This document shows positions 1 through 6,589 of a stretch of 28,128 nt of DNA, piece after piece; within the stretch, counting starts at the first letter, position 1; each line of letters begins with the position of its first letter. The notes below the pieces were generated by a model that saw only the letters and a program-made list of their open reading frames with translations, searched no databases and had not been told where the DNA came from. This DNA is from DASVDE01 sp036381235 (GTDB lineage Bacteria; Actinomycetota; Thermoleophilia; Solirubrobacterales; 70-9). Where the stretch lies: assembly GCA_036381235.1 (NCBI GenBank), contig DASVDE010000005.1, forward strand, positions 1 through 28,128, read 5' to 3'. Made by a program: the position numbers and the translations under genes.

Positions 1-81
1 GGCATCGACATCGACGACGTCGAGGGGTCGGGCGCCGAGGGCCGGATCACCGTCGGCGACGTCAGGAAGGCCGCAGGCTGA
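1..81 (+). CDS. C-terminal end of a 2-oxoacid dehydrogenase E2-like (E3-binding domain) protein, partial
   Basis: Frame 1 reads GIDIDDVEGSGAEGRITVGD followed by VRKAAG and a TGA at 79-81. The pattern G-I-D-x3-V-x-G-S/T-G-x2-G-R-I-T-x2-D-V is the core of the peripheral subunit-binding (E3-binding) domain. In pyruvate, 2-oxoglutarate and branched-chain dehydrogenase complexes this domain docks dihydrolipoamide dehydrogenase or E1 to the E2 core. The gene starts outside the window. The protein ends straight after this domain, whereas a standard E2 continues with a linker and an acyltransferase domain of about 230 residues. It could therefore be a short lipoyl plus E3-binding adaptor, or a truncated E2. 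The stop shares one base with the ATG of the next gene (TGATG), so the two are probably translated together. The domain call is solid; the function of the whole protein cannot be settled from this fragment. Confidence 0.75.
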   Translation, partial: GIDIDDVEGSGAEGRITVGDVRKAAG

Positions 82-353
82 TGGCGGGCGAGAGAAGACG
101 GCGCGGGGACCTCGGCGACGACGAGGTCCCCGACGTCGAGATCCATACGGGGGTGCGCGCGAAGGAGCTGCGCTTCGGCGTGGTGCCGGAGGCCAAGGTC
201 TGGTTCGAGGGGGAGCCGGCGGAGCGCTCGAGCTCCGAAACAGAACGGGAGAACCTGCCCGAGGAGGTGGAGCCCGACGTCAGCTACCGCGACGTGCGGG
301 TGCGCTGGCGCGCCGGCTCGCGGATCGTCCACCCCACCGACCCCGACGCCTGA
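81..353 (+). CDS. small conserved hypothetical protein (90 aa)
   Basis: A 90-residue, highly charged soluble protein with no signal peptide or membrane segment. Its ATG overlaps the stop of the E2-like gene by one base, which supports both the start and co-expression. The C-terminal half is rich in acidic residues and prolines (NLPEEVEPDVSYRDVRVRWR) and ends RIVHPTDPDA. I recognise no domain with a known role. The coupling to an E2-like gene suggests, but does not prove, a role near a 2-oxoacid dehydrogenase complex. It is convergent with the minus-strand tRNA-Ser, and a short GC hairpin at 361-377 lies between them. Confidence 0.7.
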   Translation: MAGERRRRGDLGDDEVPDVEIHTGVRAKELRFGVVPEAKVWFEGEPAERSSSETERENLPEEVEPDVSYRDVRVRWRAGSRIVHPTDPDA

Positions 354-360
354 AGCGCCG

Positions 361-377
361 GGCGGCGTGACGCCGCC
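361..377. terminator. short GC hairpin between convergent transcripts
   Basis: GGCGGCG (361-367) pairs perfectly with CGCCGCC (371-377) across the 3-base loop TGA. It lies between the end of the 90-aa gene (353) and the 3' end of the minus-strand tRNA-Ser (393), where a bidirectional terminator would be expected. No T-run follows on either strand, so the terminator role is inferred from position and stem strength alone. Confidence 0.4.
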
Positions 378-392
378 TCCCGGGCCTCCCAG

Positions 393-481
393 CGGAGAGG
401 GAGGGATTCGAACCCTCGAGAGAGCTTGCGCCCCCTACTCGCTTAGCAGGCGAGTGCCTTCAGCCACTCGGCCACCTCTCC
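393..481 (-). tRNA. tRNA-Ser (anticodon GCT)
   Basis: The minus strand folds as a class II tRNA. The acceptor stem GGAGAGG pairs with CCTCTCC, and the discriminator base is G. The D-arm begins GCCGAGTGG. The anticodon stem CTCGC/GCGAG encloses the loop CTGCTAA with anticodon GCT. A long variable arm follows (GGGGGCGCAAGCTCTC), then the T-arm GAGGG-TTCGAAT-CCCTC. The long variable arm and the anticodon agree on serine (AGC/AGT codons). The 3' CCA is not encoded. The gene lies 35 bases downstream of the P450 stop on the same strand and could be read through from it. Confidence 0.97.
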
Positions 482-516
482 GGGCTTCAAAACCTTACCG
501 TCGCTTCGGTCGTCGC

Positions 517-1929
517 TCAGCTGAGGCGGGAGCGGACCACTACCCGGGCGCCGCGGGCGGGGATCATCGTCACGTTGCGGTGCAGGGCGCGCTCGGGGGC
601 GGGGTCCTCGGCCTCCAGGTCCAGCCGCCGCGCCATCGCCTCCAGAACCACCCGCTGCTCGGCCATCGCCAGCGCCGCGCCGAGGCAGCGGCGGATGCCG
701 CCGCCGAAGGGGATCCACTCGTAGGTCCCCGGCTTGCGATCCAGCCAGCGCTGCGGGCGGAACTCGAATGGCTCGGGGTAGAGGTCCTCGCGATGGTGGA
801 CGAGCAGGATGCTCATCCCGACTGGAGTGTCGGCCGGCACCGCGTAATCGCCCAGGCGCCAGGGGACCATCACCCGGCGGCCGACCATCGGCACCACAGG
901 GCGCGAGCGCATCGATTCGACGATCGTCGCCTCGACCCGATCGGCGCCGCTCTCGCCGGAGCGAACAGCGTCGCGCAGGGCGTCGTGGGCGTCCGGGGTG
1001 CGGACCAGCCGCTCCCAGGTCCAGGCCAGCGAGTTGGCGGTCGTCTCGTGGCCGGCGAGGACCAGGGTCAGCAGTTCGTCGCGCACCTCTTTGTCGCTTA
1101 GCGCCGCGCCGTCCTCGGCGCGAGCCTGCAGCAGCAGGGAGAGGATGTCGCGCCGCTCCTCCAAATCGTCGGCGCGGCGCCGCGCCTCGATGACGGCGTA
1201 GGCGCGCCGGTCGAGGAAGTCGAGGGCCAGCTTCATCGGCCCGATCGCCTCCGCGCGCCCGATGTGGAGCAGCTCGCCGAGCTGCGCCGGCGGTTTCGTC
1301 GAGGCGGCGACCAGGTGCTTGGTCGCGAAGCGCAGTCGATGCTCGGGGGTGCCGCGCCGCGGCCGGTCCTCGATGCCGAAGATCCCGGCCATGATCACGT
1401 CGAGGGTGATCGCCTGCATCCGCGGCGCCAGCGCGAAGGGCGTGCCGACCGGCCAGTTGTCGATCTCCCGCTCGGCGGCGTCGGCGATCATCTGCGCGTA
1501 GCGCTCGATCGCCTCGCCGTGGAAGGAGGGGAGGAGCAGCTTGCGCTGGCGCATGTGCCGCTCGCCGATCGCGGTGAGGACCGAGTTCGGGCCAAGGATC
1601 GGCAGTAGCGGCGACTCGCGGTTCAACGACGGCGCCTGCTCGGGCTTGGCGGTGAAGAGCGAGCGCACGTGGTCGGGATGGCTGGTGAACACCGGCCCTT
1701 CCGGCATCAGGCTGCGCATTCGGAAGACCTCGCCGAAGCGGCGCCGGGCGCCGAAGACGTACTCGATCTGGCGCTGGTTGAAGCGCAGCATCTGCCGCAG
1801 CGGGTGCTCCGGGACGGTGGGCGGGGCCGGCAGGGCGGCCGCCTCCTCGGGCTCGATCGGGCCGGCGAGGGACTCGGGAACGCTGCCGGCCAGCAGATCG
1901 GGGGTGACAGATCTCTCTTCGATCAGCAT
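517..1929 (-). CDS. cytochrome P450
   Basis: This 470-residue protein carries the diagnostic P450 motifs in order: the I-helix oxygen-activation motif AGHETT (292-297), the K-helix ExxR (E338-R341, ESMR), a PERF-like segment (PEPFEFRPQRW), and the heme loop FGGGIRRCLG (408-417) with the axial thiolate at Cys415. It is a soluble bacterial monooxygenase that needs an external redox partner; no ferredoxin or reductase gene is in the window. The substrate cannot be read from the sequence. The general look, including the GxRRCLGAALA heme region, resembles actinobacterial P450s such as CYP138-like enzymes, but no subfamily is claimed. The ATG at 1929 lies only 9 bases from the ATG of the divergent L,D-transpeptidase gene. 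Confidence 0.95.
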   Translation of the reverse strand: MLIEERSVTPDLLAGSVPESLAGPIEPEEAAALPAPPTVPEHPLRQMLRFNQRQIEYVFGARRRFGEVFRMRSLMPEGPVFTSHPDHVRSLFTAKPEQAPSLNRESPLLPILGPNSVLTAIGERHMRQRKLLLPSFHGEAIERYAQMIADAAEREIDNWPVGTPFALAPRMQAITLDVIMAGIFGIEDRPRRGTPEHRLRFATKHLVAASTKPPAQLGELLHIGRAEAIGPMKLALDFLDRRAYAVIEARRRADDLEERRDILSLLLQARAEDGAALSDKEVRDELLTLVLAGHETTANSLAWTWERLVRTPDAHDALRDAVRSGESGADRVEATIVESMRSRPVVPMVGRRVMVPWRLGDYAVPADTPVGMSILLVHHREDLYPEPFEFRPQRWLDRKPGTYEWIPFGGGIRRCLGAALAMAEQRVVLEAMARRLDLEAEDPAPERALHRNVTMIPARGARVVVRSRLS

Positions 1930-1938
1930 GATTTGGCT

Positions 1939-2856
1939 ATGTCAGGTCGGCTGTTGATCGGCATCGGAGCCTTGGCTGTGGCATTGGCCACGGTCATGAC
2001 CGTGGCTGCGGCTCTCGACGAGGGCGCCTCGCCGAAGCGTGCCGCGGCTGCCCCGATTGTCTCATCCCCACCGCAGGAAGCCGGGCAGGCGCAAGGCGCC
2101 CGGCCACAGGCAGCCATGTCGCAAGAAGCCCGGCCACCGGAAGCCGCCGCCGGCGCCGGCATGGCGGAGCGTGGAGGTGGTGAAGGCATGGACCGCATTC
2201 CGTCTCGACGGGGGGTCGCCTCGCCGGTTCCCTCGGTCTCGAACAAGCCGGCCCGTGGGACAGCCTTCGCGATCGTCAGCCTTCGCGACGGCGCCCGGGT
2301 CGCGATGCGGCGCGCGCCCCGCGGACCGGTCGTCGATGTGCTCGGGCCGAGGACCGAGTACGGCTCGCAGGTCGTCCTCTCCGTGGTCACCCGCCATCGC
2401 AGCTGGTTGGGTGTCGACACCCCTGCGCTCCCAAATGGCCGCCTCGGCTGGATTCGCTTCGATCCAAGTCGCCTCTCCCTCGCCTGGACCAGATACTCGC
2501 TGGGTGTCGATCTCTCCGTTCGCACCCTCACCGTCCGCTACGGCAAGCGCGCCGTCAACCGCTTTACCGTCACCGTCGGCGGACCGGGGTCCGAGACTCC
2601 CGCGGGCCGCTTTTCCGTGACCGACGCGCTGCGCTTCGATTCCAGCCCCTTCTACGGCTGTTGCGCCCTTGCGCTCAGCGGCCGGCAGACGCGGCTGCCG
2701 GCCGGTTGGCTCGGCGGCGACCGGATCGCGATCCACGGCACGCCCGGCCCCGTCGGCGGCGCCGAGTCCCACGGTTGCATTCGCGCCACCGATGCCACCA
2801 TGCGTGTCCTCTTCCGCCGCGTTCCGCTCGGCGTCCCGGTCTTCGTTCGCGAGTAG
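1939..2856 (+). CDS. secreted L,D-transpeptidase (YkuD domain)
   Basis: A 305-residue protein starting at ATG 1939; the longer open frame upstream is antisense to the P450 gene and was not used. A hydrophobic N-terminal segment (residues 4-26) acts as a signal peptide or anchor. A low-complexity Ala/Gln/Pro linker follows to about residue 105. The YkuD catalytic domain occupies the C-terminal part, with the active-site motif IHGTPGPVGGAESHGCIR (265-282) and nucleophile Cys280. These enzymes form 3-3 peptidoglycan cross-links or attach molecules to the wall outside the membrane. A segment at about 105-185 (AIVSLRDGARVAMR onward) could be a small beta domain of SH3-like type, which is uncertain. 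The next gene, pyruvate kinase, begins 29 bases downstream. Confidence 0.93.
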   Translation: MSGRLLIGIGALAVALATVMTVAAALDEGASPKRAAAAPIVSSPPQEAGQAQGARPQAAMSQEARPPEAAAGAGMAERGGGEGMDRIPSRRGVASPVPSVSNKPARGTAFAIVSLRDGARVAMRRAPRGPVVDVLGPRTEYGSQVVLSVVTRHRSWLGVDTPALPNGRLGWIRFDPSRLSLAWTRYSLGVDLSVRTLTVRYGKRAVNRFTVTVGGPGSETPAGRFSVTDALRFDSSPFYGCCALALSGRQTRLPAGWLGGDRIAIHGTPGPVGGAESHGCIRATDATMRVLFRRVPLGVPVFVRE

Positions 2857-2872
2857 TCCCACCCGCCCTGGG

Positions 2873-2878
2873 TACAGT
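2873..2878 (+). promoter_or_regulatory. -10 hexamer (TACAGT) giving a leaderless pyruvate kinase mRNA
   Basis: TACAGT ends 7 bases before the GTG at 2886, so transcription would start at or next to the start codon. The same spacing of a TANNNT hexamer is seen before three other genes in this window, and no Shine-Dalgarno sequence precedes this GTG. No clear -35 element is visible. Confidence 0.45.
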
Positions 2879-2885
2879 CGTACGC

Positions 2886-4010
2886 GTGCAGCGGGAGCGG
2901 CGGACCAAGATCATTGCCACCGTGGGGCCGGCCAGCATCGACCCGGGGGTCCTCGACGGCCTGATCGAGGCGGGCGCCGACGTCCTTCGCCTCAACTTCT
3001 CCCACTCCGATCGCGCCTGGCACGCGGACGCGGTCGCGGCGATCCGCGCCGCTTCCGAGCGGACCGGCCGCGAGGTCGGCATCCTCGGCGATACCGACGG
3101 GCCCAACGACCTCGACTGGGTGGATTTCGCCGTCGAGCAGGGAATCGACCTGCTCGCCATCTCCTTCGTCTCATCGCCTGCCGATATGGAGCGCGCCGCC
3201 GAGCGACTCCGCTCCCATGACTCGAACATCCCCCTCATCGCCAAGATCGAGAAGCGGGAGGCGGCGGAGTCGGTTGATGAGATCGTCAGTGCATCCAGCG
3301 GCGGCATCATGGTCGCCCGCGGCGACCTTGGCGAGCAGCTGCCGCTGGCCGAGGTTCCGGTCGTCCAGAAGCGCCTCATCCGCGCCGCCGGACGGCAGTC
3401 CAAGCCGGCGATCACCGCGACGCAGATGCTGGCTTCGATGGTCACCGCGGACCGGCCCACCCGCGCCGAGGTGACCGATGTCGCCAACGCGATCTTCGAC
3501 GGCAGCGACGCGGTGATGCTCTCCGAGGAGACGGCGATCGGCGCCCATCCGCTTGAAGCGATCCGGGTCATGGACCGGATCGCCACGGCCACCGAGCCCG
3601 ATCTTCCCTATGCGGACTGGCTGTTCAGCCGCACCGACCAGGCCACCCAGGACATCGGCGACTCGGTCGCGCAGGGGGCGGTCGGCGCCGTCTACCGGCT
3701 CGGCCTCAAGGCGATGGTGGTGCCGACCACCAGCGGTCGCACCGCCCGCCTCGTCTCCGCCCACCGCCCCGATGTCCCCGTCCTCGCGATCTCCCCGTAT
3801 ATAGAGACGGTGCGCCGCCTCAACCTTCTGTTCGGCGTGACGCCGGCGCTCAGCGACCACGAGACCGAGATTCGCGGCCTGCTCGACGATTGCGCCGCGC
3901 TCGCCGCCATCCACGGCGTCGCCAAATCCGGCGACCTGATCGCGATCACCGCCGGTCTCCCCGCCCAGGCTCTGGGAACCAACCTCTTCGAGGTCCACCG
4001 GGTTCCCTGA
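2886..4010 (+). CDS. pyruvate kinase-like protein lacking the B domain
   Basis: 374 residues, against about 470-480 for typical bacterial pyruvate kinase. The A domain (TIM barrel) is well conserved: TKIIATVGPAS near the N-terminus, LRLNFSHSD (34-42), IAKIEKREA (118-126) with the catalytic Lys120, MVARGDLGEQ with metal-binding Asp147, ITATQMLASM (176-185) and SEETAIG. The C-terminal (allosteric) domain follows to the end. The B lid domain, normally about 100 residues after the D-T/L-x-G-P motif, is missing: GDTDGP (68-73) runs directly into DLDWVDFAVEQGIDLLAISF. The GTG start is the only plausible start codon downstream of the preceding stop, and the -10-like TACAGT 7 bases upstream supports it. 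Catalysis of PEP + ADP to pyruvate + ATP is uncertain without the lid; a divergent or regulatory paralogue is possible. Confidence 0.9.
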   Translation: MQRERRTKIIATVGPASIDPGVLDGLIEAGADVLRLNFSHSDRAWHADAVAAIRAASERTGREVGILGDTDGPNDLDWVDFAVEQGIDLLAISFVSSPADMERAAERLRSHDSNIPLIAKIEKREAAESVDEIVSASSGGIMVARGDLGEQLPLAEVPVVQKRLIRAAGRQSKPAITATQMLASMVTADRPTRAEVTDVANAIFDGSDAVMLSEETAIGAHPLEAIRVMDRIATATEPDLPYADWLFSRTDQATQDIGDSVAQGAVGAVYRLGLKAMVVPTTSGRTARLVSAHRPDVPVLAISPYIETVRRLNLLFGVTPALSDHETEIRGLLDDCAALAAIHGVAKSGDLIAITAGLPAQALGTNLFEVHRVP

Positions 4011-4056
4011 ACCACCAGCCGCGGTTTCTCATCTGGGCGGTAGGGTGCCCGGCCAG

Positions 4057-4527
4057 ATGACCGACTTCGACGCGATCGCGCAAGGCATGACTCAGGCGGT
4101 GCCGTTCGCCGCCTTCCTGGAGTTGGAGATAACGAGCGTGAGCGAGGGGGAGGCGGTGGTCCGCCTGCCCGAGCGCCCCGAGCTGACGAACCACGTCGGC
4201 TCCCAACACGCCGGCGCCCTTTTCACCGCCGCCGAGGCAGCCTCCGGCGCGGCCTTCGTCGGCGCCTTCGCCGAGCGCCTCGGCGAGGTGACCCCACTCG
4301 CTCGCCGCGCCGAGATCTCCTACGAGAAGATCGCCAAGGGCCCGATCGACGCGACCGCCAAGCTCGGCGCCGCCCCGGCGGAGCTGCTGGTCACCCTCGA
4401 CGCCGAGGGCAAAGTCCTCTTCCCCTGCGAGATCGAACTGGTCGACGCCGGCGGCACTCGCGTCGCCACCGCAACGGTCCAGTGGCACGTCCGTCTCAAT
4501 CAGCCCGCCGAGGCCGAAGCGGCCTAG
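4057..4527 (+). CDS. hotdog-fold acyl-CoA thioesterase-like protein (PaaI/DUF4442 type)
   Basis: A 156-residue soluble protein. The segment LTNHVGSQHAGALFTAAEAA matches the hotdog-fold active-site region (N-x-x-G-x-x-H-x-G-A-L-x-x-x-x-E), and later beta strands (YEKIAKGPIDATAKL, VATATVQWHVR) fit the same fold. Family members hydrolyse acyl-CoA or related thioesters; the substrate here is unknown. ATG 4057 was chosen because a TAGGGT -10-like hexamer at 4041-4046 would place the mRNA start just before it. A GTG at 4045 in the same frame, preceded by GGCGG, is the alternative and adds four residues. It stands between pyruvate kinase and tRNA-Arg without an obvious functional link. Confidence 0.82.
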   Translation: MTDFDAIAQGMTQAVPFAAFLELEITSVSEGEAVVRLPERPELTNHVGSQHAGALFTAAEAASGAAFVGAFAERLGEVTPLARRAEISYEKIAKGPIDATAKLGAAPAELLVTLDAEGKVLFPCEIELVDAGGTRVATATVQWHVRLNQPAEAEAA

Positions 4528-4546
4528 CCGCGCTCGCCCGAACCCC

Positions 4547-4552
4547 TAGAAT
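4547..4552 (+). promoter_or_regulatory. probable -10 element of tRNA-Arg
   Basis: TAGAAT, close to the TATAAT consensus, ends 26 bases before the first base of tRNA-Arg in a short gap after the thioesterase stop. This fits a precursor with a short 5' leader. No convincing -35 was found. Confidence 0.45.
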
Positions 4553-4578
4553 CGCCCCTCCGGGCCAGCCCGGAACTT

Positions 4579-4652
4579 GCGCCCGTAGCTCAGTTGGATA
4601 GAGCGTCGGTCTACGAAACCGAAGGTCACAGGTTCGAATCCTGTCGGGCGCG
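4579..4652 (+). tRNA. tRNA-Arg (anticodon ACG)
   Basis: A standard cloverleaf. The acceptor stem GCGCCCG pairs with CGGGCGC, and the discriminator base is G. The D-arm is GCTC-AGTTGGATA-GAGC. The anticodon stem TCGGT/ACCGA holds the loop CTACGAA with anticodon ACG (read as ICG after A34 deamination). The T-arm is ACAGG-TTCGAAT-CCTGT. The 3' CCA is not encoded. Confidence 0.97.
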
Positions 4653-4695
4653 CTCTCTCGTAGCGCTCGGTGTATTCGTCGCCTCCGGCGGCGGG

Positions 4696-5694
4696 TTACC
4701 TCCAGTCACCTCGGCGTAAATCGTCGATCGTCAACACCTGCAGCCAGTTCGGGACCTCGTCCTCGAGGCTTCGGGAGTCGTTGGGGACGGCGATCAGCAC
4801 CTGCCCGGCCGGCAGTTGCTCAAGGGACCTCCGCTCTGCCAGCTGATCCACGACTTTGCCCAGCAGCGGCGAGTTGGGCAGATCGGCGAGCCTGGCCTGG
4901 ACCAGGTATCGGCGCCTGCCCCGCTCGACCGTGAACTCGGTGCGCACAGCAAGATCTCTATCGACTCCCCTGTTGCCGCTCTCTGTTCCGGGAATCGGAG
5001 AGCTGGTGATCAGGACATCGAAGCGGTGAAGAGCTTCCTCGACAAGCTTTTCGAAGACCACCGGCGCGATGCCGCGGTGAATGTCCTTGATGTTTTCCAA
5101 CAGGTTGAGGAGGGCTTTGTCCTTGATCCCACCGTGGAGCAGGATTTGCTCCGTCGTCAGCAAGACGTTGCCCAGGACGTCCACTCGCTCACTCGGGAGG
5201 CGCCCGTCGGCCTCCAACCGGTCAAGCACCCCGAACGGGTCCCCACAACAGCTCTCATCCAGCAAGCTGGAGTTGATGTAGCCGAGTCGGTTGCGGATCT
5301 GTCCACGCAGGACGGCGACCCCGATCAGCGGGCTCTCGGTCGACTCCGCCGCTTCAAGGGCGCTGCCCCCCACGTCGGCCGTGCTCTCGAAGTCCTCCCA
5401 GGGCAACTCCCTTATCTCAATGTCGCCGAGCTTTTCAACGTTCTTCCGCAGCTTCGCGCCGATGCCGCCGGGGAGCTTGAACTCCTCAATGCGATCAAGG
5501 ACTAAGAGCAGCAGGGCGATGGCCAGCAGCCCGATCGTGGTGCTGTCGACGTAGGTGTGTGCGAAGAAGAAGTGAACGAGAACGATCCCGACGACCACGA
5601 GGAGGAGAATTCTTTGACCGAGCTGTTCGGCGGAGACAACCGACGTCTGTGGGATGAGAATCCTCCCCCCTTTGGCGGGAGCATCATTGCTCAA
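4696..5694 (-). CDS. membrane protein with a possible degenerate PD-(D/E)xK-like C-terminal domain
   Basis: About 332 residues from TTG 5694. Two adjacent hydrophobic segments (about residues 28-48 and 52-68) form a membrane hairpin, followed by a large soluble part. Its last 120 residues (FEKLVEEAL..., then VDRDLAVRTE..., then RRYLVQARL) follow the alpha/beta order of Mrr/RecB-type nuclease folds: Glu219 or Glu220, Asp247, then Q-A-R (266-268) where active enzymes have E/Q-x-K. I infer a degenerate, perhaps non-cleaving, fold; no family was confirmed. The frame stays open upstream to a TTG at 5775, but that stretch uses codons unlike the neighbours (AGA, ATA, ACA, AGT) and contains a promoter-like palindrome, so the shorter form is preferred. 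No good ribosome site precedes either TTG. A GGGGGGAGG tract at 5662-5670 suggests a still later, non-standard start. Function unknown. Confidence 0.7.
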   Translation of the reverse strand: MSNDAPAKGGRILIPQTSVVSAEQLGQRILLLVVVGIVLVHFFFAHTYVDSTTIGLLAIALLLLVLDRIEEFKLPGGIGAKLRKNVEKLGDIEIRELPWEDFESTADVGGSALEAAESTESPLIGVAVLRGQIRNRLGYINSSLLDESCCGDPFGVLDRLEADGRLPSERVDVLGNVLLTTEQILLHGGIKDKALLNLLENIKDIHRGIAPVVFEKLVEEALHRFDVLITSSPIPGTESGNRGVDRDLAVRTEFTVERGRRRYLVQARLADLPNSPLLGKVVDQLAERRSLEQLPAGQVLIAVPNDSRSLEDEVPNWLQVLTIDDLRRGDWR

Positions 5695-5704
5695 ACTTGT
5701 GCGA

Positions 5705-5725
5705 GCGAAGAAATCTATTCTTCGC
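5705..5725. promoter_or_regulatory. 21-bp palindromic operator overlapping a minus-strand -10
   Basis: GCGAAGAA (5705-5712) and TTCTTCGC (5718-5725) are perfect inverted repeats around a 5-base centre. Read on the minus strand, the centre gives TAGATT (5717-5712), a good -10 hexamer for the membrane-protein gene. The site lies between that gene and the divergent TetR gene. Size, symmetry and position fit a TetR-family operator; which regulator binds it is an inference. Confidence 0.55.
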
Positions 5726-5793
5726 CGAGGTTCCAGGTCAACCGCATCGCAGGCGGCAAGGCCTTTCTTTCCCAACAGACCCGGCTTCGGAGC

Positions 5794-5799
5794 TATCCT
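5794..5799 (+). promoter_or_regulatory. -10 hexamer (TATCCT) of the first tetR gene
   Basis: TATCCT ends 7 bases before ATG 5807, predicting a leaderless mRNA. The flanking CTATCCTCG recurs exactly at 7274-7282 ahead of the second tetR gene, which supports it as a real promoter element. Confidence 0.5.
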
Positions 5800-5806
5800 C
5801 GTTCAT

Positions 5807-6508
5807 ATGCGTGCGCTACCGGGAAGGGATTCGAGGTCGCTCGCCGACTCGCCGGCCGCCGTCACTCGGGACAGCGTCAAAGAGGATCAGCGCCAGCGCA
5901 TCCTGCGGGCGACCGGTGAGCTGGTTGCCAAGCGCGGCTACAACGCCGTCACTGTCGAGCTGATCGTCAAGCGCGCCCGGGTCAGCTTCAAGACCTTCTA
6001 CGCCCACTTCCGCGGCAAAGAGGACTGCTTCCTGGAGCTCTTCGACATGGTGATGGAGCAGACCCGCGCCGAGGTCGACGCTGCTCTCGCCGCCGAGGTG
6101 GACTCGCCCTGGCCTCAGCAGGTGGTCGCCGCTCTGCGCGCTCTCTTCAACGCCTTCCTCGCCGATCCGCTCATCGCCCGCGCCTCGATCGTCGAGGCGC
6201 CCACCGTCGGGCCGATCATCATCGAGCGCTACGAGAAAGCGATGACCGGCCTCTCGCCCCTGTTCCGTCAGGGACGCGAGCAGAGCCCCCAGCGCGACGA
6301 GCTTCCCGAGACGCTCGAGGACACGCTCGCCGGCGGCGTCCTCTGGTCCGCCTACCAGCGTCTCATCATCGGCGAGGCCGATCGCATCGAGACCCTCCTG
6401 CCGGAGGCGATCGAGTTCGTGCTGCGCCCCTACATCGGCGAGGCCGAGGCGGCGAAATGGGCCAAGTGGTCCCAGCAGACGGACGAGCCCGCATCGGCGG
6501 TGTCCTGA
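5807..6508 (+). CDS. TetR/AcrR-family transcriptional regulator 1
   Basis: 233 residues from ATG 5807; the upstream in-frame codons lie in the promoter region. The N-terminal DNA-binding domain (about residues 25-75) has the TetR pattern: RQRILRATGELVAKRGYNAV, then the helix-turn-helix ending VSFKTFYAHFRGKEDCFLEL. The C-terminal helical region is the ligand/dimer domain; its ligand is unknown. It is divergent from the membrane-protein gene, and the palindrome at 5705-5725 lies between them, the usual arrangement for a TetR repressor and its target. Two further TetR genes follow within 2.2 kb. The shared wording (KEDCFL after the HTH) suggests they are related. Confidence 0.93.
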   Translation: MRALPGRDSRSLADSPAAVTRDSVKEDQRQRILRATGELVAKRGYNAVTVELIVKRARVSFKTFYAHFRGKEDCFLELFDMVMEQTRAEVDAALAAEVDSPWPQQVVAALRALFNAFLADPLIARASIVEAPTVGPIIIERYEKAMTGLSPLFRQGREQSPQRDELPETLEDTLAGGVLWSAYQRLIIGEADRIETLLPEAIEFVLRPYIGEAEAAKWAKWSQQTDEPASAVS

Positions 6509-6573
6509 GCCATCGGGATCAACTTCCCGGCTGATTCCCTTCATCGCGCCGAGGACGAGGGTGCCTGCTATCA

Positions 6574-6583
6574 ATGCTAGCAT
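6574..6583. promoter_or_regulatory. palindrome over the toxin-antitoxin promoter
   Basis: ATGCTAGCAT is a perfect 10-base palindrome ending 6 bases before the antitoxin ATG (6590). Its right part, TAGCAT (6578-6583), is also a -10-like hexamer at leaderless spacing. FitAB-type complexes repress their own operon by binding inverted repeats in the promoter, so this is the likely operator. Confidence 0.55.
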
Positions 6584-6589
6584 CATCTT

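Noticed and set aside
5695..5775. N-terminal extension of the minus-strand membrane protein to TTG 5775
   Set aside because: Atypical codons, no ribosome site, and it contains the palindromic promoter; kept only as an alternative.
6514..6529. Small inverted repeat CGGGA/TCCCG after the first tetR gene as a terminator
   Set aside because: Only five base pairs, no T-run; too weak to call.
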